Positions 1 through 7,793 of a stretch of 17,497 bases of DNA are shown in pieces. Under the pieces are notes generated by a model, which searched no databases, was not told the DNA's origin, and was given only the letters and a program-made list of their open reading frames with translations. The translations under genes were made by a program, and so were the position numbers. Within the stretch, counting starts at the first letter, position 1. Each line of letters begins with the position of its first letter. Source of the stretch: Bacillota bacterium (GTDB lineage: Bacteria > Bacillota > Clostridia > Clostridiales > Clostridiaceae); assembly GCA_030706065.1 (NCBI GenBank), contig JAUZPH010000019.1:1-17497 (forward strand), given 5' to 3'.

Positions 1-450
1 TATAAAGGTGATTTGTCCTATCAGCTTCTGCAGTCGCAGATTGCAATAGGTTCCGGAGGCCTCACCGGAAAGGGATTTCTGAAGGGAACTCTAATCGGAG
101 GCGGATACGTTCCAGAGGCTCATACCGACTTTATATTTGCTGTAGTTGGGGAAGAATGGGGATTGATTGGTGCAGCAGTACTCATAGTATTATATTCTGT
201 TTTACTGTATAAAATTATTAAAATAGCCAGGAATTCAAGAGATACGTTAGGATCTATGATTTGCGCCGGAGCAGCGGTCTCACTCTTATTTTCCGTGCTC
301 CAGAATATAGGCATGACTATCGGAATAATGCCAATTGCCGGCATAACCCTTCCCTTTATGAGTTACGGAGGAAGTTCAATACTGACAAACTTTATAACTA
401 TAGGCCTTGTATTAAATATCGGAATGAGAAGAAGCAAAATAAACTTTTAA
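1..450 (+). CDS. RodA/FtsW/SpoVE-family peptidoglycan polymerase, C-terminal part
   Basis: Integral-membrane glycosyltransferase of the SEDS family, which polymerises glycan strands from lipid II at the cytoplasmic membrane, usually with a partner class B penicillin-binding protein. The reading frame is open at the left edge (first codons Y-K-G-D), so this is the 3' part of a longer gene and the TTG at 13 is not a real start. Family signatures are clear: Q-S-x-I-A-I-G-S-G-G-L near the left edge, P-E-A-H-T-D-F-I-F-A-V-x-x-E-E-W-G in the middle, and M-P-I-A-G-I-T-L-P-F-M-S-Y-G-G-S-S near the C terminus, followed by the last membrane helix. About 150 residues of an expected 370-420 are visible. 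The PEAHTDFIFAV signature favours RodA over FtsW, but SpoVE or another paralogue cannot be excluded. No convincing terminator follows the stop. Confidence 0.9.
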   Translation, partial: YKGDLSYQLLQSQIAIGSGGLTGKGFLKGTLIGGGYVPEAHTDFIFAVVGEEWGLIGAAVLIVLYSVLLYKIIKIARNSRDTLGSMICAGAAVSLLFSVLQNIGMTIGIMPIAGITLPFMSYGGSSILTNFITIGLVLNIGMRRSKINF

Positions 451-531
451 TCTGTTTTTAATTTTAATCCTTTATACTTCATTATATTGAGCCTGAAAAT
501 AGGATGAAGCATATGAGGGAGGGGGATACTC

Positions 532-603
532 TTGATTAAAACAGAAGAATATATAATTATTATTGAACAAGAGGTGGTAAAGTGGAGGACTATAAAATTT
601 TAA
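532..603 (+). CDS. possible 23-residue leader ORF before the response regulator
   Basis: A TTG codon at 532 is preceded by a very purine-rich GAGGGAGGGGG stretch (515-525), an unusually strong ribosome binding site if transcribed. The frame runs 23 codons and stops at 601-603, overlapping the GTG start of the response regulator (582) in another frame. It could couple translation to the regulator gene or be accidental. A TATAAT sequence at 552-557 suggests that transcription may instead begin downstream of this TTG. I do not recognise the peptide. Confidence 0.2.
   Translation: MIKTEEYIIIIEQEVVKWRTIKF
552..557 (+). promoter_or_regulatory. possible -10 element of the two-component operon
   Basis: A perfect TATAAT lies about 25 bases before the GTG at 582. 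The only -35-like matches upstream are poor (TTGATT at 532-537 leaves a 14-base spacer), so this is a tentative promoter. Confidence 0.25.
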
Positions 604-1262
604 TTATAGAAGATGAAAAGCAGATGTCAATGTTCGTTGAGATGGAGCTTACACATGAAGGGTACAAGGTTGCGACAGCTTATGATGGAAGCAGCGGGCT
701 GGAAATGACGGAGGAAAATGATTATGATCTTATTCTTCTTGATATTATGCTTCCCGGTTTAAATGGAATCGAAGTCTGTAGAAGGATTAGACAGTTTTCA
801 CGTGTGCCCATAATTATGCTGACAGCTAAAAGTGATATACCCGACAGGGTTTTAGGCCTTGATGTCGGGGCAAATGACTACCTTGTGAAGCCCTTTGCCA
901 TTGAGGAATTACTGGCAAGGATACGGGTGCATCAGAGGAATAAAACTGATATGAATAAGCTTGATTACATAAAGGTCAAGGATGTAGTAATGGATAACAG
1001 GACTCATCAGGTTTGGAGAAATGGTAGGGAAATTGAACTCACAAAAAAAGAATACGACCTTTTGGAAAGGATGCTTATAAACAAGAATGTTGTGCTTACT
1101 AGAGAACAGCTCATTGAGAGTGTATGGGGATTTGATTATGAAGGAGACACAAATGTGGTAGATGTGTATGTAAGGTATCTGAGGAGCAAGATTGATGATA
1201 AATTTGAAGATAAGCTTGTCACTACTGTGAGAGGTGTAGGGTATGTTATTAAAGGTGATTGA
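582..1262 (+). CDS. OmpR/PhoB-family response regulator
   Basis: DNA-binding response regulator of a two-component system. Residues 1-120 form the receiver domain: acidic pair E10-D11-E12, phospho-acceptor D54 in L-L-D-I-M-L-P-G, T81, and K103 in V-K-P-F. Residues about 130-226 form the winged-helix domain, with the recognition-helix region D-T-N-V-V-D-V-Y-V-R-Y-L-R and the terminal T-T-V-R-G-V-G-Y-V. The length of 226 residues is typical. The GTG start at 582 is chosen because GAGGTGG (571-577) sits at correct spacing and the protein begins at the first receiver strand. The gene is followed after two bases by its histidine kinase, so the two are co-translated. The regulon cannot be read from sequence; the downstream phosphodiester glycosidase suggests envelope-related targets. 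Confidence 0.96.
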   Translation: MEDYKILIIEDEKQMSMFVEMELTHEGYKVATAYDGSSGLEMTEENDYDLILLDIMLPGLNGIEVCRRIRQFSRVPIIMLTAKSDIPDRVLGLDVGANDYLVKPFAIEELLARIRVHQRNKTDMNKLDYIKVKDVVMDNRTHQVWRNGREIELTKKEYDLLERMLINKNVVLTREQLIESVWGFDYEGDTNVVDVYVRYLRSKIDDKFEDKLVTTVRGVGYVIKGD

Positions 1263-1264
1263 TT

Positions 1265-2641
1265 ATGAATTTTAAACGTATCAAAGGCGCAAAGATTTCA
1301 GTTAAGCTAACCATTGTCTATGCTCTTATGTTTTCCTTTGTATTACTGGTTATGAGTGCTTCAATTTTATATGGAGTAAGGTTTTATCTTTTAAAACAGG
1401 CAGGTGGACAGATAGAAGATGTAAAATCAATTCTAGAAACTAAGCTCACATCAAATGAAGGAAAGGAAGACTTAGCAGATAAAGAATTCCTTTCAGATAT
1501 TCCTGTGGAACAAAACATCTCCATAAAATTGGTGAAGGAAGATGGAAAAGTTATTAATATTTCCAGAGGGTTCAATTATGACATTAATTTTCAAGGGCCT
1601 TACGACAAGATAATCCGTATCAGTTCAGGAGATGAGCACTTGCTGTACAAGGTGCTCAAGATAAGCAGTAATGGCTATGGTACAGTATATATTGAGATAG
1701 TGAAGAATCTTGATACCGAATATGATTTTATGATGATCCTCTTTGCTTTTATGGCCGGAGCCGATTTGCTAGGAGTAATTGTATCCATCATCTTAGGCTA
1801 TATGGTAAGTAAAAGAATGTTAAGGCCTATTGACAATATAACTAAAACAGCAGAAAAGATCACCATTAACAATCTAAAGGAGAGGATAGATGTAAGAGGT
1901 CCGGAGGATGAACTTAAAAGACTTGGCAATACCTTTAATAACATGATTGACAGGCTTCAGGAGGCTTTTGACAGACAGGCACAGTTTGTTTCGGATGCCT
2001 CCCATGAACTTAGAACTCCCATTGCTGTTATCCAGGGATATGCCAATTTACTGCACCGGTGGGGTAAAGATGACAGAGAAGCTCTGGAAAAGTCTATCGC
2101 AGGCATCAGGCTGGAGGCTGCAAATATGGGCGCTTTGGTTGAAAGCCTACTGATACTTGCCAAAGGTGAAAGCGGTACACTGAGTGTTGAGAAAAAAGAG
2201 ATATGGCTAAATGAGTTAATAAATGAGGTTGCCAGCGAAAGCAAGATAATAGCTCAGAAGCACGTCATATCATGTGAACAAAATGACAATGTGAAAATTC
2301 TTGGCGATTATAAAATGCTCAAACAGATGCTGAGAATATTTATTGATAATAGCATCAAATTTTCTCCGGAGAACAGTGAAATTGATATAAGCTCTGAAAC
2401 AGCAGAAGGTAAGGTGAAGATAACGGTAAGCGACAGAGGCATAGGGATTCCAAAAGATGAAGTGGAAAGAATATTTGACCGGTTTTATACCGTTGACAAG
2501 TCCAGGTCACGGGAAAAGGGAGGTACAGGACTTGGATTATCCATAGCCAAGTGGATAGCAGAACAACATAACGGGACAATAAATGTTGAAAGTGAAGAGG
2601 GTAAGTATACAAGAATCACTGTTATTCTTAACGAACAATAG
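1265..2641 (+). CDS. membrane sensor histidine kinase (HAMP, HisKA, HATPase)
   Basis: Sensor kinase partner of the preceding regulator. Order of parts: membrane helix about 13-38, an extracytoplasmic sensor region of about 115 residues, second helix about 157-182, HAMP linker about 183-235, and dimerisation/phosphotransfer helix with H247 in S-H-E-L-R-T-P. The catalytic domain has the N-box (N362 in I-D-N-S-I-K-F-S), G1 box D-R-G-I-G-I, F-box R-F-Y, and G2 box G-G-T-G-L-G-L-S-I. All catalytic motifs are intact. ATG at 1265 is preferred because AAAGGTGA (1251-1258) lies six bases upstream; the in-frame TTG at 1259 would have no spacing to that site. The layout resembles ArlS/CssS-type kinases, but the signal is unknown. 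Confidence 0.95.
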   Translation: MNFKRIKGAKISVKLTIVYALMFSFVLLVMSASILYGVRFYLLKQAGGQIEDVKSILETKLTSNEGKEDLADKEFLSDIPVEQNISIKLVKEDGKVINISRGFNYDINFQGPYDKIIRISSGDEHLLYKVLKISSNGYGTVYIEIVKNLDTEYDFMMILFAFMAGADLLGVIVSIILGYMVSKRMLRPIDNITKTAEKITINNLKERIDVRGPEDELKRLGNTFNNMIDRLQEAFDRQAQFVSDASHELRTPIAVIQGYANLLHRWGKDDREALEKSIAGIRLEAANMGALVESLLILAKGESGTLSVEKKEIWLNELINEVASESKIIAQKHVISCEQNDNVKILGDYKMLKQMLRIFIDNSIKFSPENSEIDISSETAEGKVKITVSDRGIGIPKDEVERIFDRFYTVDKSRSREKGGTGLGLSIAKWIAEQHNGTINVESEEGKYTRITVILNEQ

Positions 2642-2681
2642 AATTTCTGAAATTAATAACTTTTAACAGAGAGGTATTTAC

Positions 2682-3683
2682 ATGAAACGTAATAGTAAAA
2701 GAAAGAAAAAGAAACTGTCAAAGCTGCTGGTAATGTTAACAATTGTGCTTCAAATAATAGCGGCTTCCTTTGTAAGCTGTCTGCTGGTCTTTTATGGCCC
2801 CTTTCCTACAGCCAGAAAGTTTGTTGTAGGCACAGCCATGTCCAGCTTTAAGCATCAATATATTGCCAGGTTATTTTTAAGTGACTCGCAGATTTCTCAG
2901 ATAGTAAACAGCGGTGTAACCAATCAGGTTAATACGGAGCAAAATATTTCCGATATAAAGGTTGATAACTATTCTGACAGCGGAATAGAAAGATATGATA
3001 TAAACGGTTCAAAGTTCAAAGGATATTTACTTGTAATCAAAAACCCCTTAAGAGTAAAGGTAGGCTACTCTAACGAATTGACGAAACAGGGAGAAAGAAC
3101 CAGCGATATTGCAAAAGACCATAAGGCAGTGGCTGCTATTAATGGCGGTGGTTTTGGGGATAAATCCGATAGTGGAACATTATGGACAGGCACCGGAGCC
3201 TATCCTACAGGCTTTGTCTTTTCCAATGGAAGCCTTATTTATAAGGATGTGACTGATACGGCGCCATTGAGTGTCATAGCACTTGATTCTGAAGGGAAAA
3301 TGATTGTAGGAAATCACAGTATTAACGAACTGAAAAAACTCAATGTTTCTGAAGCCATAGCTTTTGGCCCCACTCTTGTGGTTAATGGAAAAGCGGCCTT
3401 CAGCGGAGATGGGGGACAGGGGATAACTGCTCGAACAGCCATTGGCCAGAGAAGGGACGGCTCCATTTTATTATTGGTGGTGGACGGAAGAAGAATAAAC
3501 ATGCCAGGAGCTACCTTACATGACCTTCAAAAGATCATGCTGGATTATGGCGCATATAACGCAGCCAATCTGGATGGCGGTTCCTCGACTACGATGTACT
3601 ATAACGGCAGTGTAATCAATAATCCTTGCGACCCCCTTGGGGAGAGGACTGTAGCTACGGCAATATATGTTGAACCGCAGTAG
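2682..3683 (+). CDS. membrane-anchored phosphodiester glycosidase (NAGPA domain) protein
   Basis: Belongs to the phosphodiester glycosidase family (PF09992), named for the enzyme that uncovers mannose-6-phosphate by removing GlcNAc. Bacterial members are extracytoplasmic, with mostly unproven substrates such as sugar-1-phosphodiesters in exopolysaccharide, teichoic acid or spore envelope. A lysine-rich cytoplasmic tail (about 1-14) precedes one membrane helix (about 15-38), giving a type II anchor with an outside catalytic domain. Family motifs: A-A-I-N-G-G-G-F near residue 150, A-R-T-A-I-G near 250, L-L-L-V-V-D-G-R near 265, and N-L-D-G-G-S-S-T-T-M-Y near 300. A binding site AGAGAGGT (2668-2674) fits the ATG. 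It sits 40 bases after the kinase and 11 bases before the next gene, so it is probably co-transcribed with both. Confidence 0.88.
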   Translation: MKRNSKRKKKKLSKLLVMLTIVLQIIAASFVSCLLVFYGPFPTARKFVVGTAMSSFKHQYIARLFLSDSQISQIVNSGVTNQVNTEQNISDIKVDNYSDSGIERYDINGSKFKGYLLVIKNPLRVKVGYSNELTKQGERTSDIAKDHKAVAAINGGGFGDKSDSGTLWTGTGAYPTGFVFSNGSLIYKDVTDTAPLSVIALDSEGKMIVGNHSINELKKLNVSEAIAFGPTLVVNGKAAFSGDGGQGITARTAIGQRRDGSILLLVVDGRRINMPGATLHDLQKIMLDYGAYNAANLDGGSSTTMYYNGSVINNPCDPLGERTVATAIYVEPQ

Positions 3684-3694
3684 GGAGGACTTAA

Positions 3695-4744
3695 ATGAGA
3701 TATATAAAAATATTTATAGTAGGATTTTTATTTATTGTAATTGTACAAGCAGGTATACTGACTTATTTGGACAAGGTGTACCTTGCAGATAATGCCACTT
3801 ACTCATCTGTAAAAGTACCTGATGTTGTGCCCAGTAAAACGGAAACATCAAAGCCAAAGCTCACCATTGTTCAGGGAGGTACCGATATAACAGCCTCCTG
3901 TGACGGTAAATATATTTCATATATGAAGGGCAGTGTGCTCAATATACTGGACTCGGATAACGCCGAAAGTATTACTGTACCTGCTGAAGACGGTATGACA
4001 ATTGCATATTACAAATGGATATATGACAGAAACCGCTTGATACTGGCGGAACGGCCGGTCAGCTCAAAAAAAGCAGCATATTACAAATTCTATTATTATG
4101 ATGTAGATAGCAGAAGTACCGCTGAAATATATGACGAGGTAAACAACAAAGAAGTACAGATACCGGAATACAACAATGAGAAGATAAGTGAAATAGATAT
4201 GTCTACCCTTACAAATCTGATTTATGTAAAAGTAACAAATTCAAGTGCCCAAAGTAAAATTTACAGGATAAATATTATGGCTCAGGAGAATGAAGTTAAA
4301 ACCGTTACAAGTCATATCGGCAGGATTGTTTCAGCTAAAAAGACGGACAAGCTTTTCTATCAGAATTCTACCAGTAATGAGGTTTTCAAGCAGGGCAGTA
4401 ATTCACCGGTACTCATTGATGGACATACTAATCTAAGCCTGTTGGGCATTGACGATAAAGATAATGTTTACCTGGCACTGACAAATAAAGGGATGACAAA
4501 GGAAATATATTATGGCAGCGTTTCCGGCAGTAAATGGAACAGAGTAGATATTGCAACTGCAGTTGATTTCAGTAATGTTTTTGTGAATTTTAATGGATCA
4601 ATTTACATCAGGGATAATGGTCAATCTATGGTATATGAGCTTTCTACCGGCAATAAAACAAGTTTCCAGGGTGAAATAATCGGCATCTATGGAAGTGAGA
4701 TAATAAGTAAACAGGGGAATGAAATAATCAAGACCCCATTTTAA
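3695..4744 (+). CDS. membrane-anchored extracytoplasmic protein of unknown function
   Basis: I do not recognise the family. Residues about 5-24 form a single hydrophobic helix (signal anchor), followed by a Ser/Thr/Lys-rich spacer and a beta-rich body with short recurring strand patterns such as K-Y-I-S-Y-M-K-G-S-V-L-N-I-L-D-S and Y-I-R-D-N-G-Q-S-M-V-Y-E-L. These resemble blades of a beta-propeller (inference; no catalytic motif seen). There is no lipobox cysteine. The start is well supported: GGGAGGA (3683-3689) overlaps the stop of the phosphodiester glycosidase gene and lies just before the ATG. Tight spacing suggests that the two proteins work together outside the membrane, perhaps as enzyme and scaffold or sensor. 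No clear terminator follows; only a short imperfect AAAACT/AGTTTT pairing is visible near 4747-4775. Confidence 0.7.
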   Translation: MRYIKIFIVGFLFIVIVQAGILTYLDKVYLADNATYSSVKVPDVVPSKTETSKPKLTIVQGGTDITASCDGKYISYMKGSVLNILDSDNAESITVPAEDGMTIAYYKWIYDRNRLILAERPVSSKKAAYYKFYYYDVDSRSTAEIYDEVNNKEVQIPEYNNEKISEIDMSTLTNLIYVKVTNSSAQSKIYRINIMAQENEVKTVTSHIGRIVSAKKTDKLFYQNSTSNEVFKQGSNSPVLIDGHTNLSLLGIDDKDNVYLALTNKGMTKEIYYGSVSGSKWNRVDIATAVDFSNVFVNFNGSIYIRDNGQSMVYELSTGNKTSFQGEIIGIYGSEIISKQGNEIIKTPF

Positions 4745-4999
4745 CAGAAAACTAAGCTGTACTCTTGAGTTTTTTCTTGATATTAATCCAAGTTTTAAGT
4801 CAATAATTTGGATAAAAAGTTGAAAGACTTTTTAAATAAATAAAGTTATATTCTAATCAAATTATACAGATGCGGAAATTTAAACCTTAATAATTCTCCT
4901 GAGAAAATATCGAATCTTCACCGATTTTTCGAAGGAGATAAATTCAATTATAAATTTCTGCAGCTATAAAACAACAATAGAAATGGAGGATAATTTTAA

Positions 5000-6598
5000 A
5001 TGGAATTAACTAACAAAGATAAAATGAAGATTTTACTTAGCAAGGTACCGGAGGTTACGATTTTCTTCTGGATAATCAAGATTTTATGTACAACCGTCGG
5101 GGAAACATTTGCTGACTTCTTGAACATCAATCTTGGCTTGGGACTAACATTAACCTCAGTGATTATGGGTGTGGCTTTCGCCTTTGTCTTGTTTATTCAA
5201 TTTAAAACAAAGAAATATATTCCTGGCGTTTATTGGCTGACAGTGGTTTTGATCAGTGTTTTCGGCACATTAATAACCGATAATATGGTTGAGAATATGA
5301 ATGTTAAGCTTACAACAAGTGTAATCTTGTTCACAATTCTTTTAGCCGCAACATTTGTACTATGGTTTAAGAGTGAAAAAACACTTTCAATCCACTCTAT
5401 TTATACATCAAAGAGAGAAGCTTTTTACTGGCTTGCCATACTCTTTACATTTGCACTTGGCACTGCCGTTGGAGATTATGTCGCAGAAGAACTGGCGCTT
5501 GGGTACACTCTTACCGGATTGATCGTAATTACAATCATTGCCTGCGTTTTTGTAGCTGCCAAATATCTCAAGTTTGATTCTATACTAACGTTTTGGATTG
5601 CTTATGTTTTAACACGCCCGCTGGGTGCGTCCCTTGGTGACTTTATGTCTCAGCCCAAAAGCTTAGGCGGACTTGGGCTTGGGGCAACAGTAACAAGCAT
5701 CATTTTCCTGTCTGCAATTTTAGCCGTAGTCTTGTTTTTGTCATTGACCAAAAGGGATAAGATTGGAGACGAGAAGAAGCGAGTAAATGATAATCATGCA
5801 ACATCAAAGAGCTTAGCTGTTCAGGTTTGTGCAATAGCTTGTGTATTTGCCGCTGCGGGAATCTTTATTGGCTTATATGCAAGCAATCATAACAAATACG
5901 TTAAAGATAAAAATGATTTATCAGGCGAACTTGCAGGATTTATCAGCACTGAAAATGACATGAGAGGTTATGTCGTTGCAAACGACTTAAAAGATGCCAG
6001 AGCTAAGGCAGATACTCTTGAAAATGATTGGGATTCGCAGGAAGGCACACTTCGCCCGCAAAATCAAAGCCAGTGGACAGAAATTGATACGACATTTGAT
6101 CAAGTATTAACTGCTGTACGGGCAAGCAACGATATTGAAAAATGTAAGTCGGTAATTGACAATTCTCTTGCAGTGCTTACAAAAACAAACAGCACATCGC
6201 CGGCTAAAACACAGAATCCAGAAGCTACATCAACACAGAATCCACCGGCTAAAACACAGAGTCCAGAAACAATATCAACACAGCAACCGACACAAAGCTC
6301 AATTTCCAACACATCCAAAACATCGTCACTTGGAAATTTATCAAGTTTTATAAAAATTGAAAAGGACACCTTGGCTCTTGTCAATAACGGTGATTTAGCC
6401 GGAGCAAAAACACGTGTAAAGGATTTGGAAACTGCATGGGACAATGCGCAAGCTGATCTTCAACCGAAAGATTCTAAAAAGTGGACTCAGATTGATGGAA
6501 CAATTGATACAGTATTATCACAATTGAGGTCAAGCAATCCAAAACAAGCCGCCTGTAAATCTGCTTTGGAAGCGTCAATTTCTGCCATGCAATCATAA
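5000..6598 (+). CDS. four-repeat DUF347 membrane protein fused to two extracytoplasmic helical repeats
   Basis: The N-terminal half carries four DUF347-type repeats (COG4705-like), each about two membrane helices with a conserved tryptophan (W24, W79, W144, W199) followed about 10 residues later by G-x-x-x-x-D (G-E-T-F-A-D, G-T-L-I-T-D, G-T-A-V-G-D, G-A-S-L-G-D). The family's function is unknown. A ninth helix (about 270-292) leads to an outside tail: helical repeat A (about 305-397), a Pro/Thr/Gln linker (398-445), and helical repeat B (about 443-532). Repeats A and B share the pattern D-L-(K/A)-(D/G)-A-(R/K), W-D, W-T-(E/Q)-I-D, V-L-x-x-(V/L)-R-(A/S)-S-N and a late C-K-S. GGAGGA (4985-4990) supports the ATG. 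It is preceded by a 255-base gap and followed by a scrap of a further repeat. A small-solute or metal transporter is possible, but I see no evidence for a substrate. Confidence 0.85.
   Translation: MELTNKDKMKILLSKVPEVTIFFWIIKILCTTVGETFADFLNINLGLGLTLTSVIMGVAFAFVLFIQFKTKKYIPGVYWLTVVLISVFGTLITDNMVENMNVKLTTSVILFTILLAATFVLWFKSEKTLSIHSIYTSKREAFYWLAILFTFALGTAVGDYVAEELALGYTLTGLIVITIIACVFVAAKYLKFDSILTFWIAYVLTRPLGASLGDFMSQPKSLGGLGLGATVTSIIFLSAILAVVLFLSLTKRDKIGDEKKRVNDNHATSKSLAVQVCAIACVFAAAGIFIGLYASNHNKYVKDKNDLSGELAGFISTENDMRGYVVANDLKDARAKADTLENDWDSQEGTLRPQNQSQWTEIDTTFDQVLTAVRASNDIEKCKSVIDNSLAVLTKTNSTSPAKTQNPEATSTQNPPAKTQSPETISTQQPTQSSISNTSKTSSLGNLSSFIKIEKDTLALVNNGDLAGAKTRVKDLETAWDNAQADLQPKDSKKWTQIDGTIDTVLSQLRSSNPKQAACKSALEASISAMQS
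6200..6289 (+). repeat. two-copy 45-base tandem repeat coding the Pro/Thr/Gln linker
   Basis: CCGGCTAAAACACAGA begins at 6200 and again at 6245, so the period is 45 bases (15 codons). The second unit carries several changes. It encodes the P-A-K-T-Q-(N/S)-P-E linker between the two helical repeats and could vary in copy number between strains. Confidence 0.7.
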
Positions 6599-6620
6599 AA
6601 AACTTAAGGGAAAATAATGA

Positions 6621-6690
6621 ATGGTAGATATACATCCCAATGCTGCGACATGCAAGTCCGCATTGGAGGCATTGTTGAAGGTACTTAATT
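6621..6690 (+). pseudogene. stranded C-terminal scrap of a third helical repeat
   Basis: Read from ATG 6621, the frame gives N-A-A-T-C-K-S-A-L-E-A-L-L-K-V-L-N before a TAG at 6690. This closely matches the end of the upstream protein (Q-A-A-C-K-S-A-L-E-A-S-I-S). Only the last helix is recognisable and there is no matching sequence before it. It looks like the remnant of a decayed paralogue, or of a longer ancestral tail cut by an early stop. It is unlikely to be a functional 22-residue gene. Confidence 0.6.
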
Positions 6691-6729
6691 AGTTCCGTTG
6701 TTCTTCTCAACTTCGCATGGCAAAAAAAG

Positions 6730-6767
6730 GCTGGGTCAAAAGTAATATCTCATACTTTTGACCCAGC
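6730..6767 (-). terminator. strong rho-independent terminator for the EamA-DedA-UppP strand
   Basis: Perfect 15-base-pair stem (6730-6744 with 6753-6767) and an eight-base loop. On the minus strand it is followed directly by CC and seven T residues (complement of 6722-6728), the classic terminator form. It lies about 230 bases beyond the uppP stop. Read on the plus strand it is followed only by TATTATTAT, so it may act weakly in that direction for the DUF347 gene. Confidence 0.85.
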
Positions 6768-6994
6768 TATTATTATGCTCTGCAGTTTCGGCATTTGTGA
6801 AGAACTTTGTAATTGTATCTTCCTGAGCTAGGGGTAAAGTTTTGCCCTAACAACTGTGTAAAGCACAGTTTTAACTTATCTTTACAATTTTTAATCGGTT
6901 GTATTGAGCAGCTGCGAATAGAATAAATTATCAGTAGTGTTTTCATTTGCTGTGATAATATGAAAAATTAAAATTTCTCCATAAAGCTTCTGTT
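6768..6994. other. 227-base non-coding stretch between terminator and uppP
   Basis: No coding sequence is seen. It holds one small perfect hairpin, AACTGTG (6852-6858) with CACAGTT (6864-6870), followed on the plus strand by only two more T residues. It would form part of the uppP 3' untranslated region if transcription runs to the terminator at 6730-6767. Confidence 0.5.
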
Positions 6995-7780
6995 CTATTT
7001 TGTTATAAAGTATATTGCTATGACTGCGGCTCCAACAACAAATCTGTATATGGCAAAGATGCCGTAGCCTTTCTTCTTAACATAGTTCAGAAGGAACTTT
7101 ATAGCCGCTGCACCAACGATACCTGCGGTTAAAATTGCCACTATAAAGGGAACAGCCTGTACAGGGGCATCCTTAATTTTTATTGCATGGTATAGTCCAT
7201 CACCTAGGATGATAGGAGCAGATAGCAAAAATGTGAATTTTGCTATGCTTTCTTTTTCTACTCCCATGGCACGACCTATTGTAATTGTTATTCCGGAACG
7301 AGATACGCCGGGTACAATAGCAAGAACCTGAGAAATTCCAACCAGGATACTTCTTTTAAGACCAATGCCTTCAAGGTTTACTTCGTTGCTTCCGAGTTTG
7401 TCTGCATAGTAGAGTACAATACCCATTACGATGAGCATTACCCCAATCAGTGCTGCATTTCTGAAGCCTTCCATATATTTGTCCAGCACAACTCCAAACA
7501 GTGCTCCCGGTACTGTTGCAACCACAATCAACCAGAAAAGCCTGCCATCGGTGGACTTTGGTTTGCTGAGCCCCGCCTTGATGAGCCTGATCCAGTCCTT
7601 CCAGAAAAACAGTATTACTGCAGCTGCAGTTCCCAAGTGCAGCGCTACATCAAAAGCCACACCGGGGTCGCCCCATCCGAACAGCCATGGAACCAATACC
7701 AGGTGGGCAGTACTTGAGATTGGCAGGAACTCTCCGATTCCCTGGACAATTCCGTAAACGATAGCTTGTAAAATAGTCAA
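6995..7780 (-). CDS. uppP: undecaprenyl-diphosphatase UppP (BacA)
   Basis: Membrane phosphatase that converts undecaprenyl diphosphate to the monophosphate carrier needed for peptidoglycan and other wall polymers; extra copies raise bacitracin resistance. The length of 261 residues is typical. Catalytic signature 1 is G-I-G-E17-F-L-P-I-S-S-T-A-H26 and signature 2 is P-G-V-S-R161-S-G, both intact. About eight hydrophobic segments are visible. The start is TTG at 7780: an in-frame stop lies three codons upstream, no ATG fits, and GAGGAG sits nine bases before it. That binding site overlaps the dedA stop codon, so translation of the two genes is probably coupled. Co-expression with a DedA protein fits carrier recycling. 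Confidence 0.96.
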   Translation of the reverse strand: MTILQAIVYGIVQGIGEFLPISSTAHLVLVPWLFGWGDPGVAFDVALHLGTAAAVILFFWKDWIRLIKAGLSKPKSTDGRLFWLIVVATVPGALFGVVLDKYMEGFRNAALIGVMLIVMGIVLYYADKLGSNEVNLEGIGLKRSILVGISQVLAIVPGVSRSGITITIGRAMGVEKESIAKFTFLLSAPIILGDGLYHAIKIKDAPVQAVPFIVAILTAGIVGAAAIKFLLNYVKKKGYGIFAIYRFVVGAAVIAIYFITK

Positions 7781-7793
7781 TTCAATTCACTCC

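Noticed and set aside
13..450. TTG at 13 as the start of a complete 145-residue gene
   Set aside because: The frame is open to the window edge and the protein lacks the N-terminal helices of the SEDS family.
4745..4780. Possible terminator after the propeller-like gene
   Set aside because: Only a five- to six-pair imperfect stem before the T-run. Not convincing.
4895..4938. Nested pairing TCTCCT/AGGAGA with TCGAA/TTCGA upstream of the DUF347 gene
   Set aside because: Large asymmetric internal loops and an AT-rich background; the real binding site at 4985-4990 is outside it. Too weak to call a leader structure.
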